A stretch of DNA of 64,000 nt from Sphingomonas sp. ATCC 31555 (lineage in GTDB: Bacteria > Pseudomonadota > Alphaproteobacteria > Sphingomonadales > Sphingomonadaceae), in the NCBI RefSeq assembly GCF_000282895.1, contig NZ_ALBQ01000005.1:107836-171835 (forward strand). The letters run 5' to 3'. The position numbers and the translations under genes were made by a program. A model generated the notes under the pieces. The model saw only the letters and a list, made by a program, of their open reading frames with translations. It had not been told where the DNA came from and did no database searches. Shown one piece after another: positions 7,954 to 16,115 of the stretch. Within the stretch, counting starts at the first letter, position 1, and each line of letters opens with the position of its first letter.

Positions 7954-8323
7954 TGCGCATTTTCTGCTCGACAGCAACATCTGCATCTACCTGCTCCAGG
8001 GCTCGGTGGCGCCGTTAAATGCGCGTGTCCGAACCCAGGGGCGGGGCAGTCTTGCGGTTTCGGCGATCAGCTATGCCGAAATCCGGCTCGGCATCCGCGC
8101 GCCCGAGGCGGAGCGGGCGCTCCAGGGCTTCTTGCGCGATGTGTTGCTACTGCCTTTCGACGCCGCCGCTGCCGAAGCCTATGCCGGGCTGCCGTTCCGC
8201 CGCGCACGGCTGGATCGGCTGATCGCGGCGCAGGCGCTGGCAGGCGGGCTGACGCTGATTACCAACAACGAACGGGATTTCGCCGACATCCCCGACCTCA
8301 GAATCGAGAACTGGACGCTGTGA
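7946..8323 (+). CDS. vapC: PIN-domain toxin VapC
   Basis: A 125-residue PIN-domain endoribonuclease, the toxin of the VapBC pair; family members cleave tRNA or rRNA. Motifs are [13 protein letters not shown] (about residue 7), SYAEIRLGI (about 43), [12 protein letters not shown] (about 91) and [10 protein letters not shown] (about 106), which include the conserved acidic residues. It overlaps vapB by 8 bases, and its TGA (8321-8323) overlaps the GTG start of trmD (8320-8322). The toxin gene therefore sits inside the ffh-rplS operon and may be translationally coupled to essential trmD. Confidence 0.88.
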   Translation: MADAHFLLDSNICIYLLQGSVAPLNARVRTQGRGSLAVSAISYAEIRLGIRAPEAERALQGFLRDVLLLPFDAAAAEAYAGLPFRRARLDRLIAAQALAGGLTLITNNERDFADIPDLRIENWTL

Positions 8324-9054
8324 CCTTCGCTGCTACCGTCGTGACGCTATACCCGGAGATGTTCCCCGGGCCGCTGGGCATCTCGCTTGCCGGACGCGGC
8401 CTGCGCAAGGGGCTTTGGTCGCTGGAGATGGTCCAGATTCGCGACTTCGCCACCGACAAGCATCGCTCGGTCGACGATACGCCGGCCGGAGGCGGGGCGG
8501 GGATGGTGCTGCGCGCGGATGTCGTGGCTTCTGCGATCGACAGCGTCGCGCGCGAAGGCCGGCCGCTGCTCGCAATGACGCCGCGTGGGCGCCCGTTGAC
8601 CCAGGATCGCGTGCGGGCGCTTGCGGCAGGCCCCGGCGCCATCGTGCTGTGCGGTCGATTCGAGGGCTTTGACGAGCGCATCTTCGACGCCCGCGACGTC
8701 GAACAGGTTTCGATCGGCGACTACATTCTCTCCGGCGGCGAGATGGCGGCGCTGACGCTGCTCGATGCTTGCATTCGGCTCGTTCCCGGCGTAATGGGCG
8801 CGACTTCCAGCGGCATGGACGAGAGCTTCGAAACGGGGCTGCTCGAATATCCGCAATATACCCGACCTGTCGAATGGGAAGGGCGCACGATCCCCGAAGT
8901 GCTGCGATCGGGGGATCATGCGAGGATCGAAGCCTGGCGTCGCGCCATGGCGGAGACCGATACACGGCTAAGGAGGCCGGACCTTTGGGAGCGTCATGAG
9001 GGCGCTCGGGTTCAGTCTCCCTCTGGCGCGCGGCGAAAACATGGGACTGACTGA
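8320..9054 (+). CDS. trmD: tRNA (guanine-37-N1) methyltransferase TrmD
   Basis: SPOUT-class enzyme forming m1G37 in tRNAs, preventing +1 frameshifting; essential in many bacteria. The 244-residue protein begins [16 protein letters not shown], the family start. It holds the trefoil-knot SAM site [10 protein letters not shown] and the [16 protein letters not shown] segment, followed by [15 protein letters not shown] and the C-terminal domain. The start is GTG at 8320, overlapping the vapC stop as GTGA; no better start exists. rplS follows one base after the stop. The usual upstream neighbour rimM is about 2.4 kb away, across inserted genes. Confidence 0.96.
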   Translation: MTFAATVVTLYPEMFPGPLGISLAGRGLRKGLWSLEMVQIRDFATDKHRSVDDTPAGGGAGMVLRADVVASAIDSVAREGRPLLAMTPRGRPLTQDRVRALAAGPGAIVLCGRFEGFDERIFDARDVEQVSIGDYILSGGEMAALTLLDACIRLVPGVMGATSSGMDESFETGLLEYPQYTRPVEWEGRTIPEVLRSGDHARIEAWRRAMAETDTRLRRPDLWERHEGARVQSPSGARRKHGTD

Positions 9055-9055
9055 G

Positions 9056-9442
9056 ATGAACCTCATCCAGACGCTCGAAGCCGAGCAGATTGCCAAGTTC
9101 AACGAAGCCAAGAAGATTCCGGAATTCCGCCCGGGCGACACCGTCCGCATCGGTGTGAAGGTCGTCGAAGGCGATCGTACCCGCGTGCAGAATTTCGAAG
9201 GCGTGTGCATCGCGCGCGCCAACAAGGGCATGGGTTCGAACTTCACCGTCCGCAAGATCTCGTTCGGTGAAGGCGTGGAGCGCGTATTCCCGCTTTATTC
9301 GCCGAACATCGATTCGATCGAGGTCGTGCGTCGCGGTGTCGTGCGTCGTGCGAAGCTCTACTATCTGCGTGGTCGCACCGGTAAGTCGGCGCGTATCGCC
9401 GAGCGCCGCGATCCGCGCGCAGGTGCGCAGGCTGCCGAATAA
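9056..9442 (+). CDS. rplS: 50S ribosomal protein L19
   Basis: Large-subunit protein L19 at the 30S-50S interface. The 128-residue product starts [15 protein letters not shown], typical for the group, and contains [20 protein letters not shown], the FEGVCIA segment, [19 protein letters not shown] and [23 protein letters not shown] at 9056 overlaps nothing and sits one base after the trmD TGA; an upstream in-frame ATG at 9041 lies inside trmD and would add only MGLTE. It is the last gene of the ffh operon, followed by a strong intrinsic terminator. Confidence 0.96.
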   Translation: MNLIQTLEAEQIAKFNEAKKIPEFRPGDTVRIGVKVVEGDRTRVQNFEGVCIARANKGMGSNFTVRKISFGEGVERVFPLYSPNIDSIEVVRRGVVRRAKLYYLRGRTGKSARIAERRDPRAGAQAAE

Positions 9443-9468
9443 CGGCGGCTTGCCAGACGCTTACGAAA

Positions 9469-9499
9469 GGGCGTGCGGAGCGATCCGCGCGCCCTTTTT
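9469..9499 (+). terminator. Intrinsic terminator after rplS
   Basis: GGGCG-T-GCGGA (9469-9479) pairs with TCCGC-G-CGCCC (9484-9494), with one T-G wobble and the loop GCGA, followed by TTTTT (9495-9499). This is the end of the ffh-rplS transcription unit. Confidence 0.88.
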
Positions 9500-9588
9500 C
9501 ATATGTGGAGAAGGGCAGGCAATGGGAGCGGCGCGGGCCGGCCAAAGGCAACCCGGCGTCATCAATGGTCGTTCGACTGCCAGCCCGA

Positions 9589-9897
9589 TCAGGCGGCGAC
9601 GCGGTCCGATGTCTGGAGGAGCGCGCGCCCACGCGCCGTGAGGGCAGCGTCACGCAACTCGGGCCCACGAATCCCGATCACGAGCGCTTCATAGGCAAGC
9701 AAGCCGCGATCGCAGAGCGTCTGCACCGCGCTGATGAACATATTCTGCTGATCGACAGAGGTGCCAAGGCCAAGATCGCTCGGGTGCAGCGTCGCGCTGC
9801 CGGGCCATACGTTGAGCAGGGTACGCCCGATGGCAGCCACGCACACCGAATCGACCGTTTTCAGCGCTTCGATTCCGTCCCGGCTTTTTGCCATCAT
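9589..9897 (-). CDS. Small protein of unknown function, paralogue of the 10767-11060 gene
   Basis: A protein of about 101 residues. The C-terminal half aligns closely with the product of 10767-11060: CDRGLLAYEALVIG against SDAGFLSYEALVIN, and DAALTARGRALL against DAALTARGRAAL. A LTARG segment near the C-terminus recalls the end of a winged-helix fold (MarR/PadR-like), but this is only a resemblance. Two adjacent ATGs (9897 and 9894) follow a GGGGAGAGAG ribosome-binding stretch; I take the first. The longer open frame upstream is not supported. It lies just beyond the rplS terminator, on the opposite strand, in what looks like an accessory patch. Confidence 0.68.
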   Translation of the reverse strand: MMAKSRDGIEALKTVDSVCVAAIGRTLLNVWPGSATLHPSDLGLGTSVDQQNMFISAVQTLCDRGLLAYEALVIGIRGPELRDAALTARGRALLQTSDRVAA

Positions 9898-10205
9898 GCT
9901 CTCTCCCCACCCCCAACCGCACGTAGATGCAATGATCCATGCCGAACGGGGCAGTGTTTTGCCCCATCCACCCGTCGACCACTGCTGCAGGGGACGGAGC
10001 CGTGCTTCGCAAAGCAGCAAGCGTCTCGATACTCCTGCGTCCCGCTGTCTGAGCCGGCATGTGCGACTCTTTACAACTGAACCTCGGAGCTACTTACCGG
10101 ACTAGGCAAATTCTGCCTAGTCCGGTTCATATCCGTAATGAATTTATCGGTTGATAACTTAGACGACGCGTCTCGGAATGGAACAGGCTGCATCCGCACA
10201 GTCCG
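9898..10205. other. Intergenic region between the small minus-strand gene and the GAF-like gene
   Basis: About 308 bases with no convincing gene on either strand. It must hold the promoters of the two divergent genes. Its only clear structure is a long perfect inverted repeat at 10096-10126, listed separately. The stretch after 10126 is AT-richer than its surroundings. Confidence 0.55.
10096..10126. repeat. 13-bp perfect inverted repeat (hairpin or operator)
   Basis: ACCGGACTAGGCA (10096-10108) and TGCCTAGTCCGGT (10114-10126) are exactly complementary around the loop AATTC. No T-run follows on either strand, so a terminator is unlikely. It sits between two divergent genes and could be an operator for a dimeric regulator or an RNA hairpin. 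Confidence 0.6.
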
Positions 10206-10745
10206 ATGCGTCCTTCGGCCCCTGAATCCGCTGAGGCATCGCCGCTGGTGACCCTTCGTGCTGCTCCGATGGGTACAAATCCGTACTCGCCGGACCTCTC
10301 TGGTTTCGCCAGAAGTGCTTCATTGCTTCCAGGGATTAGCGTGATGTCAGGTCCGTTCGCGAATTACATGTCTGCACAGCCACGGGGCGGCGATCACCGG
10401 GATCCCCGTGCCGTTTCGGTCGGGCGTATCGCGAAGACCGCAGTTGCGTTGCTGCGCGGCGATGTGGGCATCGTCCAGTTCGGCTCGGTCGCAGCGCTGG
10501 CGGCGTCAGACGCGATCGATACGGGAGTGGCCGCACACCAGCTGGCGAACCCCGTGGTTGCGCTGGAGCAGGGTTATCTCGGGCAGGTTTCGGTGCCGCT
10601 GTGGCAGCACGGCCGCCGGATCGGCACGCTGGCCGTTCTGAGCCGCCGGCCGCGGACCTTCTCGAATGCGGAAATTGCGCTGCTGCGCGAGCTTTCCGAG
10701 GCAATTCAGGTGTCGGGCGGGCGCGCGGCCATCCTGGTGCACTGA
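10206..10745 (+). CDS. GAF-like domain protein
   Basis: A product of up to 179 residues. The C-terminal half reads like the second part of a GAF sensory domain: VSVPLWQHGRRIGTLAVLSR followed by PRTFSNAEIALLRELSEAI (about residues 128-170). The first part, VGRIAKTAVALLRGDVGIVQFG (about 71-92), fits the GAF entry helix and strand. No output domain is attached. Starts at 10206 and 10344 are both possible; AGGGA precedes the latter, and the N-terminal 46 residues look unstructured. It is flanked by two minus-strand paralogous small genes, suggesting a three-gene accessory unit. The ligand is unknown. Confidence 0.62.
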   Translation: MRPSAPESAEASPLVTLRAAPMGTNPYSPDLSGFARSASLLPGISVMSGPFANYMSAQPRGGDHRDPRAVSVGRIAKTAVALLRGDVGIVQFGSVAALAASDAIDTGVAAHQLANPVVALEQGYLGQVSVPLWQHGRRIGTLAVLSRRPRTFSNAEIALLRELSEAIQVSGGRAAILVH

Positions 10746-10766
10746 GCGGCGGCCGAAGCCGCGACC

Positions 10767-11060
10767 TTAATGGGTGGCGGTCACGCGCGCGGCAAGCGCG
10801 GCACGACCGCGCGCGGTGAGCGCCGCATCGACGACGACCGGGCCGTCGGCATTGATGACGAGCGCTTCGTACGACAGGAAGCCCGCGTCGCTCAGCGACT
10901 GGACGATCGCCAGAAACTCCAGGGTTGCCCCTTGATCACCCGGTAGCCCGATGCTTTCGGGTGTCAGCACCACGAGCGCCGGCCACTTGTCTTGCAGCAG
11001 CCGAGTTGCGGACTCGACAGGCGCATCCTTGCGCGTACCCAACAGGCCGTCCGAAGACAT
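10767..11060 (-). CDS. Small protein of unknown function, paralogue of the 9589-9897 gene
   Basis: A 97-residue soluble protein. It aligns with the product of 9589-9897 over most of its length: LLQDKWPALVVLTPESIGLP against LLNVWPGSATLHPSDLGLG, then LSDAGFLSYEALVI and DAALTARGRAAL. The predicted layout, a helix ending SDAGFLSYEA and then a strand pair into LTARGRAAL, is consistent with a winged-helix-like domain. It is convergent with the GAF gene, 21 bases from its stop. The region upstream (11061 onward) is AT-rich and contains several dyads. No function can be assigned. Confidence 0.66.
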   Translation of the reverse strand: MSSDGLLGTRKDAPVESATRLLQDKWPALVVLTPESIGLPGDQGATLEFLAIVQSLSDAGFLSYEALVINADGPVVVDAALTARGRAALAARVTATH

Positions 11061-11451
11061 GCGGCCAAACTCCCTATCGACCAGGTGCGCCCCGTTACGC
11101 CGATCAGGCTTTTGCCAAACCTAAATAAGGTTTGTTAACGAATGGTTAACGCGGCTATTCCTGCTTGTCTATGAGCAATAGATAGTAGCCGCGAACAAAG
11201 TTCAACGGTTTACGACTTGTAACCGTCGGCGGAATTCAAATATGAAAAACGATTGTTGTCCATGCGCATTATCCAGGATGCACGTGCAACTGTACGTAAG
11301 TGTCGAAACATGCAAATGGCTAAATTAACAGGCATTTATCCCGCCATTTAACCATGATTCGCCGCCGGCCTGCGCTCGGCCCCTTTACCTGCCCGCTGCT
11401 GGCGATAAACCCTTGCCCTTTCGGCAGTGTGGCCGGACGACGGAGTGGTGG
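11061..11451. other. AT-rich intergenic region with several dyads
   Basis: About 390 bases without a supportable gene, clearly lower in GC than its surroundings. It contains an inverted repeat CAAACCT/AGGTTTG (11116-11122 with 11128-11134), two GTTAAC hexamers 11 bases apart (11134-11139 and 11145-11150), and an imperfect dyad ACGGTTTAC/GTAACCGT at 11205-11226. It must serve as the promoter region for the minus-strand small gene and for the peptidase to the right. Confidence 0.5.
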
Positions 11452-13668
11452 ATGATCAGGTGGGTGGTGGTAGGGTTGATGTTGGGGATGAACGTGACGG
11501 AGGGGAAGGCGCAGGAGGCGGCGTCGATTCCGCTCGCGCGAGTGTTCGCCAGCCCGGCGATCGACGGCCCGGCGCCGCGTGCCGTGAAGCTGTCCCCCGA
11601 CGGCAAATACCTAACCCTGCTGCGTAACCGCGACACCGATCGCGAGCGCTTCGACCTGTGGGCGATGGACACCGCCACCGGCCAGTGGCGGATGCTCGTC
11701 GATTCCAAGTCGCTCGGCTCGGGTGCCGAATTGTCCGAGGCCGAGAAGATGCAGCGCGAGCGCGCGCGGATCGGCGGCACCAAAGGCATTATCAGCTATG
11801 ACTGGTCGCCCGACGGCAAGACAATCCTCGTCCCCCTCGACGGCGAACTGTTCCGCGCCCGGCTGACCGGCGACGTGGAGAAGCTGCCTGCCGCCGCCGG
11901 CCCGAAGCTGAACCCGGGCCTCAGCCCGGCCGGCAAATACGCCAGCTACCTGCAGGATCAGAATCTGGTGGTGATGGACCTGGCCACCGGCAAGGCCGTC
12001 CGCATCACCCCGGACGGCGCCGGTACGGTCCATTGGGGCGAAGCCGAGTTCGTGGCGCAGGAGGAAATGGCGCGCAGCGACGGCTATTGGTGGTCCCCCG
12101 ACGACGCCTATCTGGCCGTCGAGCGCTTCGACGAAGCGCCGGTGGGCATCGTCACTCGGGCCGCGATCGGCGCCGAAGGCACCAGCATCGTCCAGCAGCG
12201 TTATCCCAAGGCGGGCACGGCCAACGCGCTAGTCGAACTCTATGTGCTCGATCCGGCCGGCCAGAAGCGCGTGAAGGTGGACCTGGGCAGCGATCCCGAC
12301 ATCTATCTCGCCCGCGTCGACTGGGCACCGGACGGCAAGACGCTGTTCGTCCAGCGGGAGAATCGCGCGCAGACGCAGCTCGATCTGCTCGCCATCGACC
12401 CCAAGACCGGTGCATCGCGCGTGCTGTTCAGCGAGAAGGCAGCGCCGAAGAGCTGGGTCAACCTGTCCTATGCTTTCAAGCCGCTCGACGACGGTAGCCT
12501 GATCTGGTGGTCCGAGCGCGACGGCCATGGGCATCTGTATCGCTGGCAGGAAGGCCGCTTCACCCAGCTCACCAAGGGCCCGTGGGAAGTTGCCGCCGAC
12601 GGCATCAGCGTCGATCAGAAGCGCGGCCGGATCTATTTCCAGGGCAACAAGGACGATCCGCTGGAGCGGCACCTCTATCGGGTCGACTATCGCAAGCCCG
12701 GCACCATCACGCGGCTTACCGAGCGCGGCTGGTGGAACACCGCCAGCATGGACGCGAGCGGCACCCGCGCGATCGTCAGCCGGTCCAATCCGAACCAGCC
12801 GCGCCAAGTGTACCTCGCCGACGCGGAGGGCAAGCGGATCGCCTGGGTGCAGGAAAATGCGGTGAGCGATCCCAAGCACCCCTATCATCCCTATCTGGCC
12901 GCGCATCGCACACGCAGCTTCGGAACCATCAAGGGCCCGGACGGAACCGACCTGCATTGGGAGATGATCACGCCCAAGCTGGAGCCGGGCAAACGCTATC
13001 CGGTGTTCTTCCAGCATTATGGCGGCCCGCATGCGCAGACGGTGAGCCGCGCCTGGGGCGGGACGCTGCAGCAATATCTGGTGCAGCACGGCTATATCTG
13101 GTTCCAGATCGACAATCGTGGGTCGGCCAATCGCGGCGTCGCGTTTGAAAGCGCGATCTGGCAGGCGATGGGATCGGTGGAGGTGCAGGACCAGCTGGCC
13201 GGCGCCGCCTATCTCAAGACGCTGGCATTCGTCGATCCGAAGCGGATCGCCACTTATGGCTGGTCCTATGGCGGCTATATGACGCTGAAGATGCTGCAGG
13301 CGGCGCCCGGCACCTTCGCGGCCGGTATTTCCGGCGCGCCGGTGACCAAATGGGAATTGTACGACACCCATTATACCGAGCGCTATATGGGCGATCCGCG
13401 AAAGGTGCCCCAGGCCTATGCGATGTCGGGCACGATCGCCGATGCCGCGAAGATCGCCGATCCGCTGTTGATGATCCACGGCATGTCCGACGACAATGTC
13501 GTGCTGGAAAACGGCACCGCCATGTATGCTGCGCTGCAGGCCAAGGACGTGCCGTTCGAAATGATGCTCTATCCCGGCCAGACCCATAAGGTTGGCGGAC
13601 CCGGGATCAGCGAGCATCTGTGGCACACGATCCTGGGCTTTCTGGATCGGAAGATGGGTCAGCAATAA
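11452..13668 (+). CDS. Secreted dipeptidyl peptidase IV-type S9 peptidase
   Basis: A serine exopeptidase of the prolyl oligopeptidase clan that removes X-Pro dipeptides. From ATG 11452 the 738-residue protein starts with a signal peptide (MIRWVVVGLMLGMNVTEGKAQ). A beta-propeller follows, with repeated SPDGK blades and the DPP-IV double-Glu motif VAQEEMARSDGYWWSPD. The C-terminal alpha/beta hydrolase has the triad S605 in GWSYGGYM, D680 in MSDDNV and H712 in QTHKV. The start is backed by GGAGTGGTGG immediately upstream; an earlier in-frame ATG at 11413 would spoil the signal peptide. It probably acts in the periplasm on peptides. A strong terminator follows. Confidence 0.93.
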   Translation: MIRWVVVGLMLGMNVTEGKAQEAASIPLARVFASPAIDGPAPRAVKLSPDGKYLTLLRNRDTDRERFDLWAMDTATGQWRMLVDSKSLGSGAELSEAEKMQRERARIGGTKGIISYDWSPDGKTILVPLDGELFRARLTGDVEKLPAAAGPKLNPGLSPAGKYASYLQDQNLVVMDLATGKAVRITPDGAGTVHWGEAEFVAQEEMARSDGYWWSPDDAYLAVERFDEAPVGIVTRAAIGAEGTSIVQQRYPKAGTANALVELYVLDPAGQKRVKVDLGSDPDIYLARVDWAPDGKTLFVQRENRAQTQLDLLAIDPKTGASRVLFSEKAAPKSWVNLSYAFKPLDDGSLIWWSERDGHGHLYRWQEGRFTQLTKGPWEVAADGISVDQKRGRIYFQGNKDDPLERHLYRVDYRKPGTITRLTERGWWNTASMDASGTRAIVSRSNPNQPRQVYLADAEGKRIAWVQENAVSDPKHPYHPYLAAHRTRSFGTIKGPDGTDLHWEMITPKLEPGKRYPVFFQHYGGPHAQTVSRAWGGTLQQYLVQHGYIWFQIDNRGSANRGVAFESAIWQAMGSVEVQDQLAGAAYLKTLAFVDPKRIATYGWSYGGYMTLKMLQAAPGTFAAGISGAPVTKWELYDTHYTERYMGDPRKVPQAYAMSGTIADAAKIADPLLMIHGMSDDNVVLENGTAMYAALQAKDVPFEMMLYPGQTHKVGGPGISEHLWHTILGFLDRKMGQQ

Positions 13669-13684
13669 CCCGCCTGCTGGCAGT

Positions 13685-13731
13685 CAAGCGGGCCGCATCG
13701 GTATCAGAGATGCGGCCCGTCGCTTGTTGTT
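13685..13731 (+). terminator. Terminator after the S9 peptidase
   Basis: GGGCCGCATC (13690-13699) pairs perfectly with GATGCGGCCC (13709-13718). An outer CAAGC/GCTTG arm extends the stem, and a T-rich TTGTTGTT tract follows. Confidence 0.7.
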
Positions 13732-13861
13732 CCAAGAACAATTGGTCTCGGTTACGTAATATTGCTAGGGCCAGTTCGCCGACGGTGTTTCAACCCCTCT
13801 CTATAATGCTTGGGATTGCGTGCCTTGACGTGCGCGCGTTGCAATCGGGAGTGGTTGGGCC

Positions 13862-15724
13862 ATGCGGGTTTTCGTAGACTTGAAAATCCAGTTCAAAATC
13901 ATGTTGATGCTGTCCGTTCTTGCAATCGCCACGATCGGCATGGGCTGGTACGGGTCGCGCGTTTCGAACACGATCGACACGCAGTATTCGCAACTGGTCG
14001 ACGTGACGATGCCGGATACGGCGAAGCTGGTGCGGGTGAACCGCCTGGTCAACACCATGATGTATGCCTCCTACCGCACGCTGGCCTATGACGGGCGATC
14101 CGCCAAAGCAAAGCAGGCTGCGAAAGAGGAGGCTGACGCCTATAAGCAGGCGATCGACTATCTCGGCGAAGTCATGGCGACGGAAAAGGCGAGCATCTCG
14201 GAACTGACGCCGATCAAGGCCATGTTGGAAGGCATCCACGACCGCCTCCTGCCGGGGATCGAAGCGGGCCTTCAGAACGACAACGAGCGGGCCAAGGTGA
14301 TACTGGCTGAAGCCGACGCGATGGGCCTCGAGTTCACGAAGAAGCTGCGCGACTATAACGATCGTCGCACCGCCGGCGCCACCAAGCTTTCGAACAGCCT
14401 GAGCGCTACGGCGGCTTCTTCCGGGTGGACGCAGATCATTATTGCGCTGATCGCGGTGGCAGTGAGCATGGGCGGCGCGATCTTCGTCGCTCGCACCCAG
14501 ATCAGCGGTCCGCTGGAGCGACTGCAATCGGCGATGCGCGCGCTGGCCAGCGGCAACAACGGCGTCGACGTGCCCGGCACCGAGCGCGGCGACGAAGTGG
14601 GGGGCATGGCCAAGTCCGTCCTGGTGTTCAAGGACGCGGCGATCGCCCAGGCTGCCGCCAACGAAGCGAAGCTCGCCGGCGAGGCCGCGCAGAAGCTCGT
14701 CGTCGAAACGCTGGAAAGCCATCTCGCCAAGCTGGCCGACGGCGACCTGACCGCGACGATCGATTCGCGCTTCAGCGCGGAATATGAAGGGCTGAAGCTG
14801 AACTTCAACGCCGCCATCAACGGCCTGCGCGATCTGATCGCGGCGGTGATGGACAGCGCCGAGACGATCTCGACCGGATCGGCTGAAATCGCCCAGGCGA
14901 GCGAAGACTTGGCCCGGCGCACCGAAGGCGCCGCGGCGAGCCTGGAAGAAACCTCCGCCGCTGTCAGCCAGATGGATCAGCGGATCAAGGCGACCGCCGC
15001 CGCCTCCACCAAGACGGTGGAACGCGCGACCGGTGCGATCGGCGTGGTCGATTCGGGCCGCAGCGTCGCCGACGAGGCGATGCAGGCGATGACTCGCGTT
15101 TCCGAAAGCGCCAAAGGCATCGACAATGTGATCGAGGGCCTCGACAAGATCGCGTTCCAGACGCGGGTTCTGGCGATGAACGCCGCCGTCGAGGCGGGCC
15201 GTGCCGGCGAAGCTGGCCGCGGCTTCGCAGTGGTCGCCGATCTCGTCTCCGCCCTGGCGATGCGCGCCGAGGAAGAGGCCGGCCGCGCCCGCGACCAGCT
15301 GACCGCAACGCAGACCGACATCAACGCCGCCGTCGACATGGTGCGCCGGGTGGATAGCGCACTGGGCGCGATCGTCGGCGACGTGAACGAAGTGCATTCG
15401 CTGCTGGAAACGATGGCGACGGACAACCAAGTCCAGGCATCGGCGGTGACGCAGGTGGCGACGGCGGTGAACAGCATCGATCAGACGACGCAGCAGAATG
15501 CGGCGATGGTGGAGCAGACCTCGGCCGCCGCCCGCAACCTGAGCAGCGAAGTCGCGGCCTTGAGCGAGCAGGCGCTGAAGTTCAACACCGGCGATCGTGG
15601 CGGCCGCAAGCCCGCAAGGTCGCGCGTGCATGCCATGCCGGTCCGTTCGACACCGGCGCATTCGGCCAGCGTTTCCACCGTGCGCCAGACCGGTGCCGAA
15701 GTGGAGGAATGGGCAAGCTTCTGA
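13862..15724 (+). CDS. Methyl-accepting chemotaxis protein
   Basis: A 620-residue chemoreceptor. TM1 is near 13-30 and TM2 near 188-208, enclosing a four-helix-bundle-type periplasmic domain of about 155 residues. A HAMP domain follows, then a long cytoplasmic coiled coil. The signalling tip reads IAFQTRVLAMNAAVEAGRAG followed by EAGRGFAVVADLVSALAMRA, a variant of the usual QTNILALNAAVEAARAG. The protein ends EEWASF, a WxxF-type tail like the NWETF tether for CheR/CheB in enteric receptors. No che genes lie nearby, so it must couple to a remote array. It is transcribed alone, with a terminator before and after. Confidence 0.93.
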   Translation: MRVFVDLKIQFKIMLMLSVLAIATIGMGWYGSRVSNTIDTQYSQLVDVTMPDTAKLVRVNRLVNTMMYASYRTLAYDGRSAKAKQAAKEEADAYKQAIDYLGEVMATEKASISELTPIKAMLEGIHDRLLPGIEAGLQNDNERAKVILAEADAMGLEFTKKLRDYNDRRTAGATKLSNSLSATAASSGWTQIIIALIAVAVSMGGAIFVARTQISGPLERLQSAMRALASGNNGVDVPGTERGDEVGGMAKSVLVFKDAAIAQAAANEAKLAGEAAQKLVVETLESHLAKLADGDLTATIDSRFSAEYEGLKLNFNAAINGLRDLIAAVMDSAETISTGSAEIAQASEDLARRTEGAAASLEETSAAVSQMDQRIKATAAASTKTVERATGAIGVVDSGRSVADEAMQAMTRVSESAKGIDNVIEGLDKIAFQTRVLAMNAAVEAGRAGEAGRGFAVVADLVSALAMRAEEEAGRARDQLTATQTDINAAVDMVRRVDSALGAIVGDVNEVHSLLETMATDNQVQASAVTQVATAVNSIDQTTQQNAAMVEQTSAAARNLSSEVAALSEQALKFNTGDRGGRKPARSRVHAMPVRSTPAHSASVSTVRQTGAEVEEWASF

Positions 15725-15762
15725 TCGGCGGGCGTACGCCAGGCACGCTGGAGTAACAGGGA

Positions 15763-15801
15763 GGGGAGGGCAGTCGTCTCGGGCGATTGCGCTCCCCTTT
15801 T
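15763..15801 (+). terminator. Intrinsic terminator after the chemoreceptor gene
   Basis: GGGGAG (15763-15768) pairs with CTCCCC (15792-15797), with inner GCA/TGC and TCG/CGA pairings, followed by TTTT (15798-15801). Confidence 0.75.
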
Positions 15802-15821
15802 CGTTTCCATCGGTTCAGTAC

Positions 15822-15856
15822 GGCAAGGGCCGGGGCAGCGAGCCTCGGCCCTTGCC
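15822..15856. repeat. 11-bp perfect stem-loop
   Basis: GGCAAGGGCCG (15822-15832) is exactly complementary to CGGCCCTTGCC (15846-15856), with a 13-base loop. It stands 20 bases after the terminator T-run and has no T-run of its own. A second transcription barrier or mRNA stabiliser is possible. Confidence 0.55.
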
Positions 15857-15984
15857 ATATCGGCCCGCTTCGAGCCACGCGCTGACCTGTATCAAATTTC
15901 ATAAAAGGGGCTCGCGGAGCAGCATTGTTTCTGCTACCGGCCGTCCGATGCTTCGAAAACGCGCCTTTCTTACGCGAATTACAC

Positions 15985-16048
15985 CGCGCCCGTAACGGGC
16001 GCGATAGCTGCGCTTGGGCAGCGAAGCAGCGGAATGCGCGTGCATTCC
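15985..16048 (+). promoter_or_regulatory. Palindrome and hairpin in the asd leader
   Basis: CGCGCCCGT (15985-15993) and ACGGGCGCG (15995-16003) form a near-perfect palindrome with a single central base. GGAATGC (16031-16037) and GCATTCC (16042-16048) form a 7-bp stem with loop GCGT. Both lie within 140 bases of the asd start. They may be an operator and a leader hairpin; no riboswitch class is recognised. Confidence 0.4.
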
Positions 16049-16115
16049 ACCTTTCTCTCACACTAATGGCACCCTGCGCCGCGTTCGTCGGCGGTTGGAA
16101 GGAAGAGGTATATTC

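Larger units (their letters stand above)
15725..16115. other. Intergenic region between the chemoreceptor and asd
   Basis: About 390 bases with no gene but much dyad symmetry: the chemoreceptor terminator (15763-15801), an 11-bp perfect stem (15822-15832 with 15846-15856), a 19-base near-palindrome (15985-16003) and a further hairpin (16031-16048) in the asd leader. The asd promoter must lie in the right half. Confidence 0.55.
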
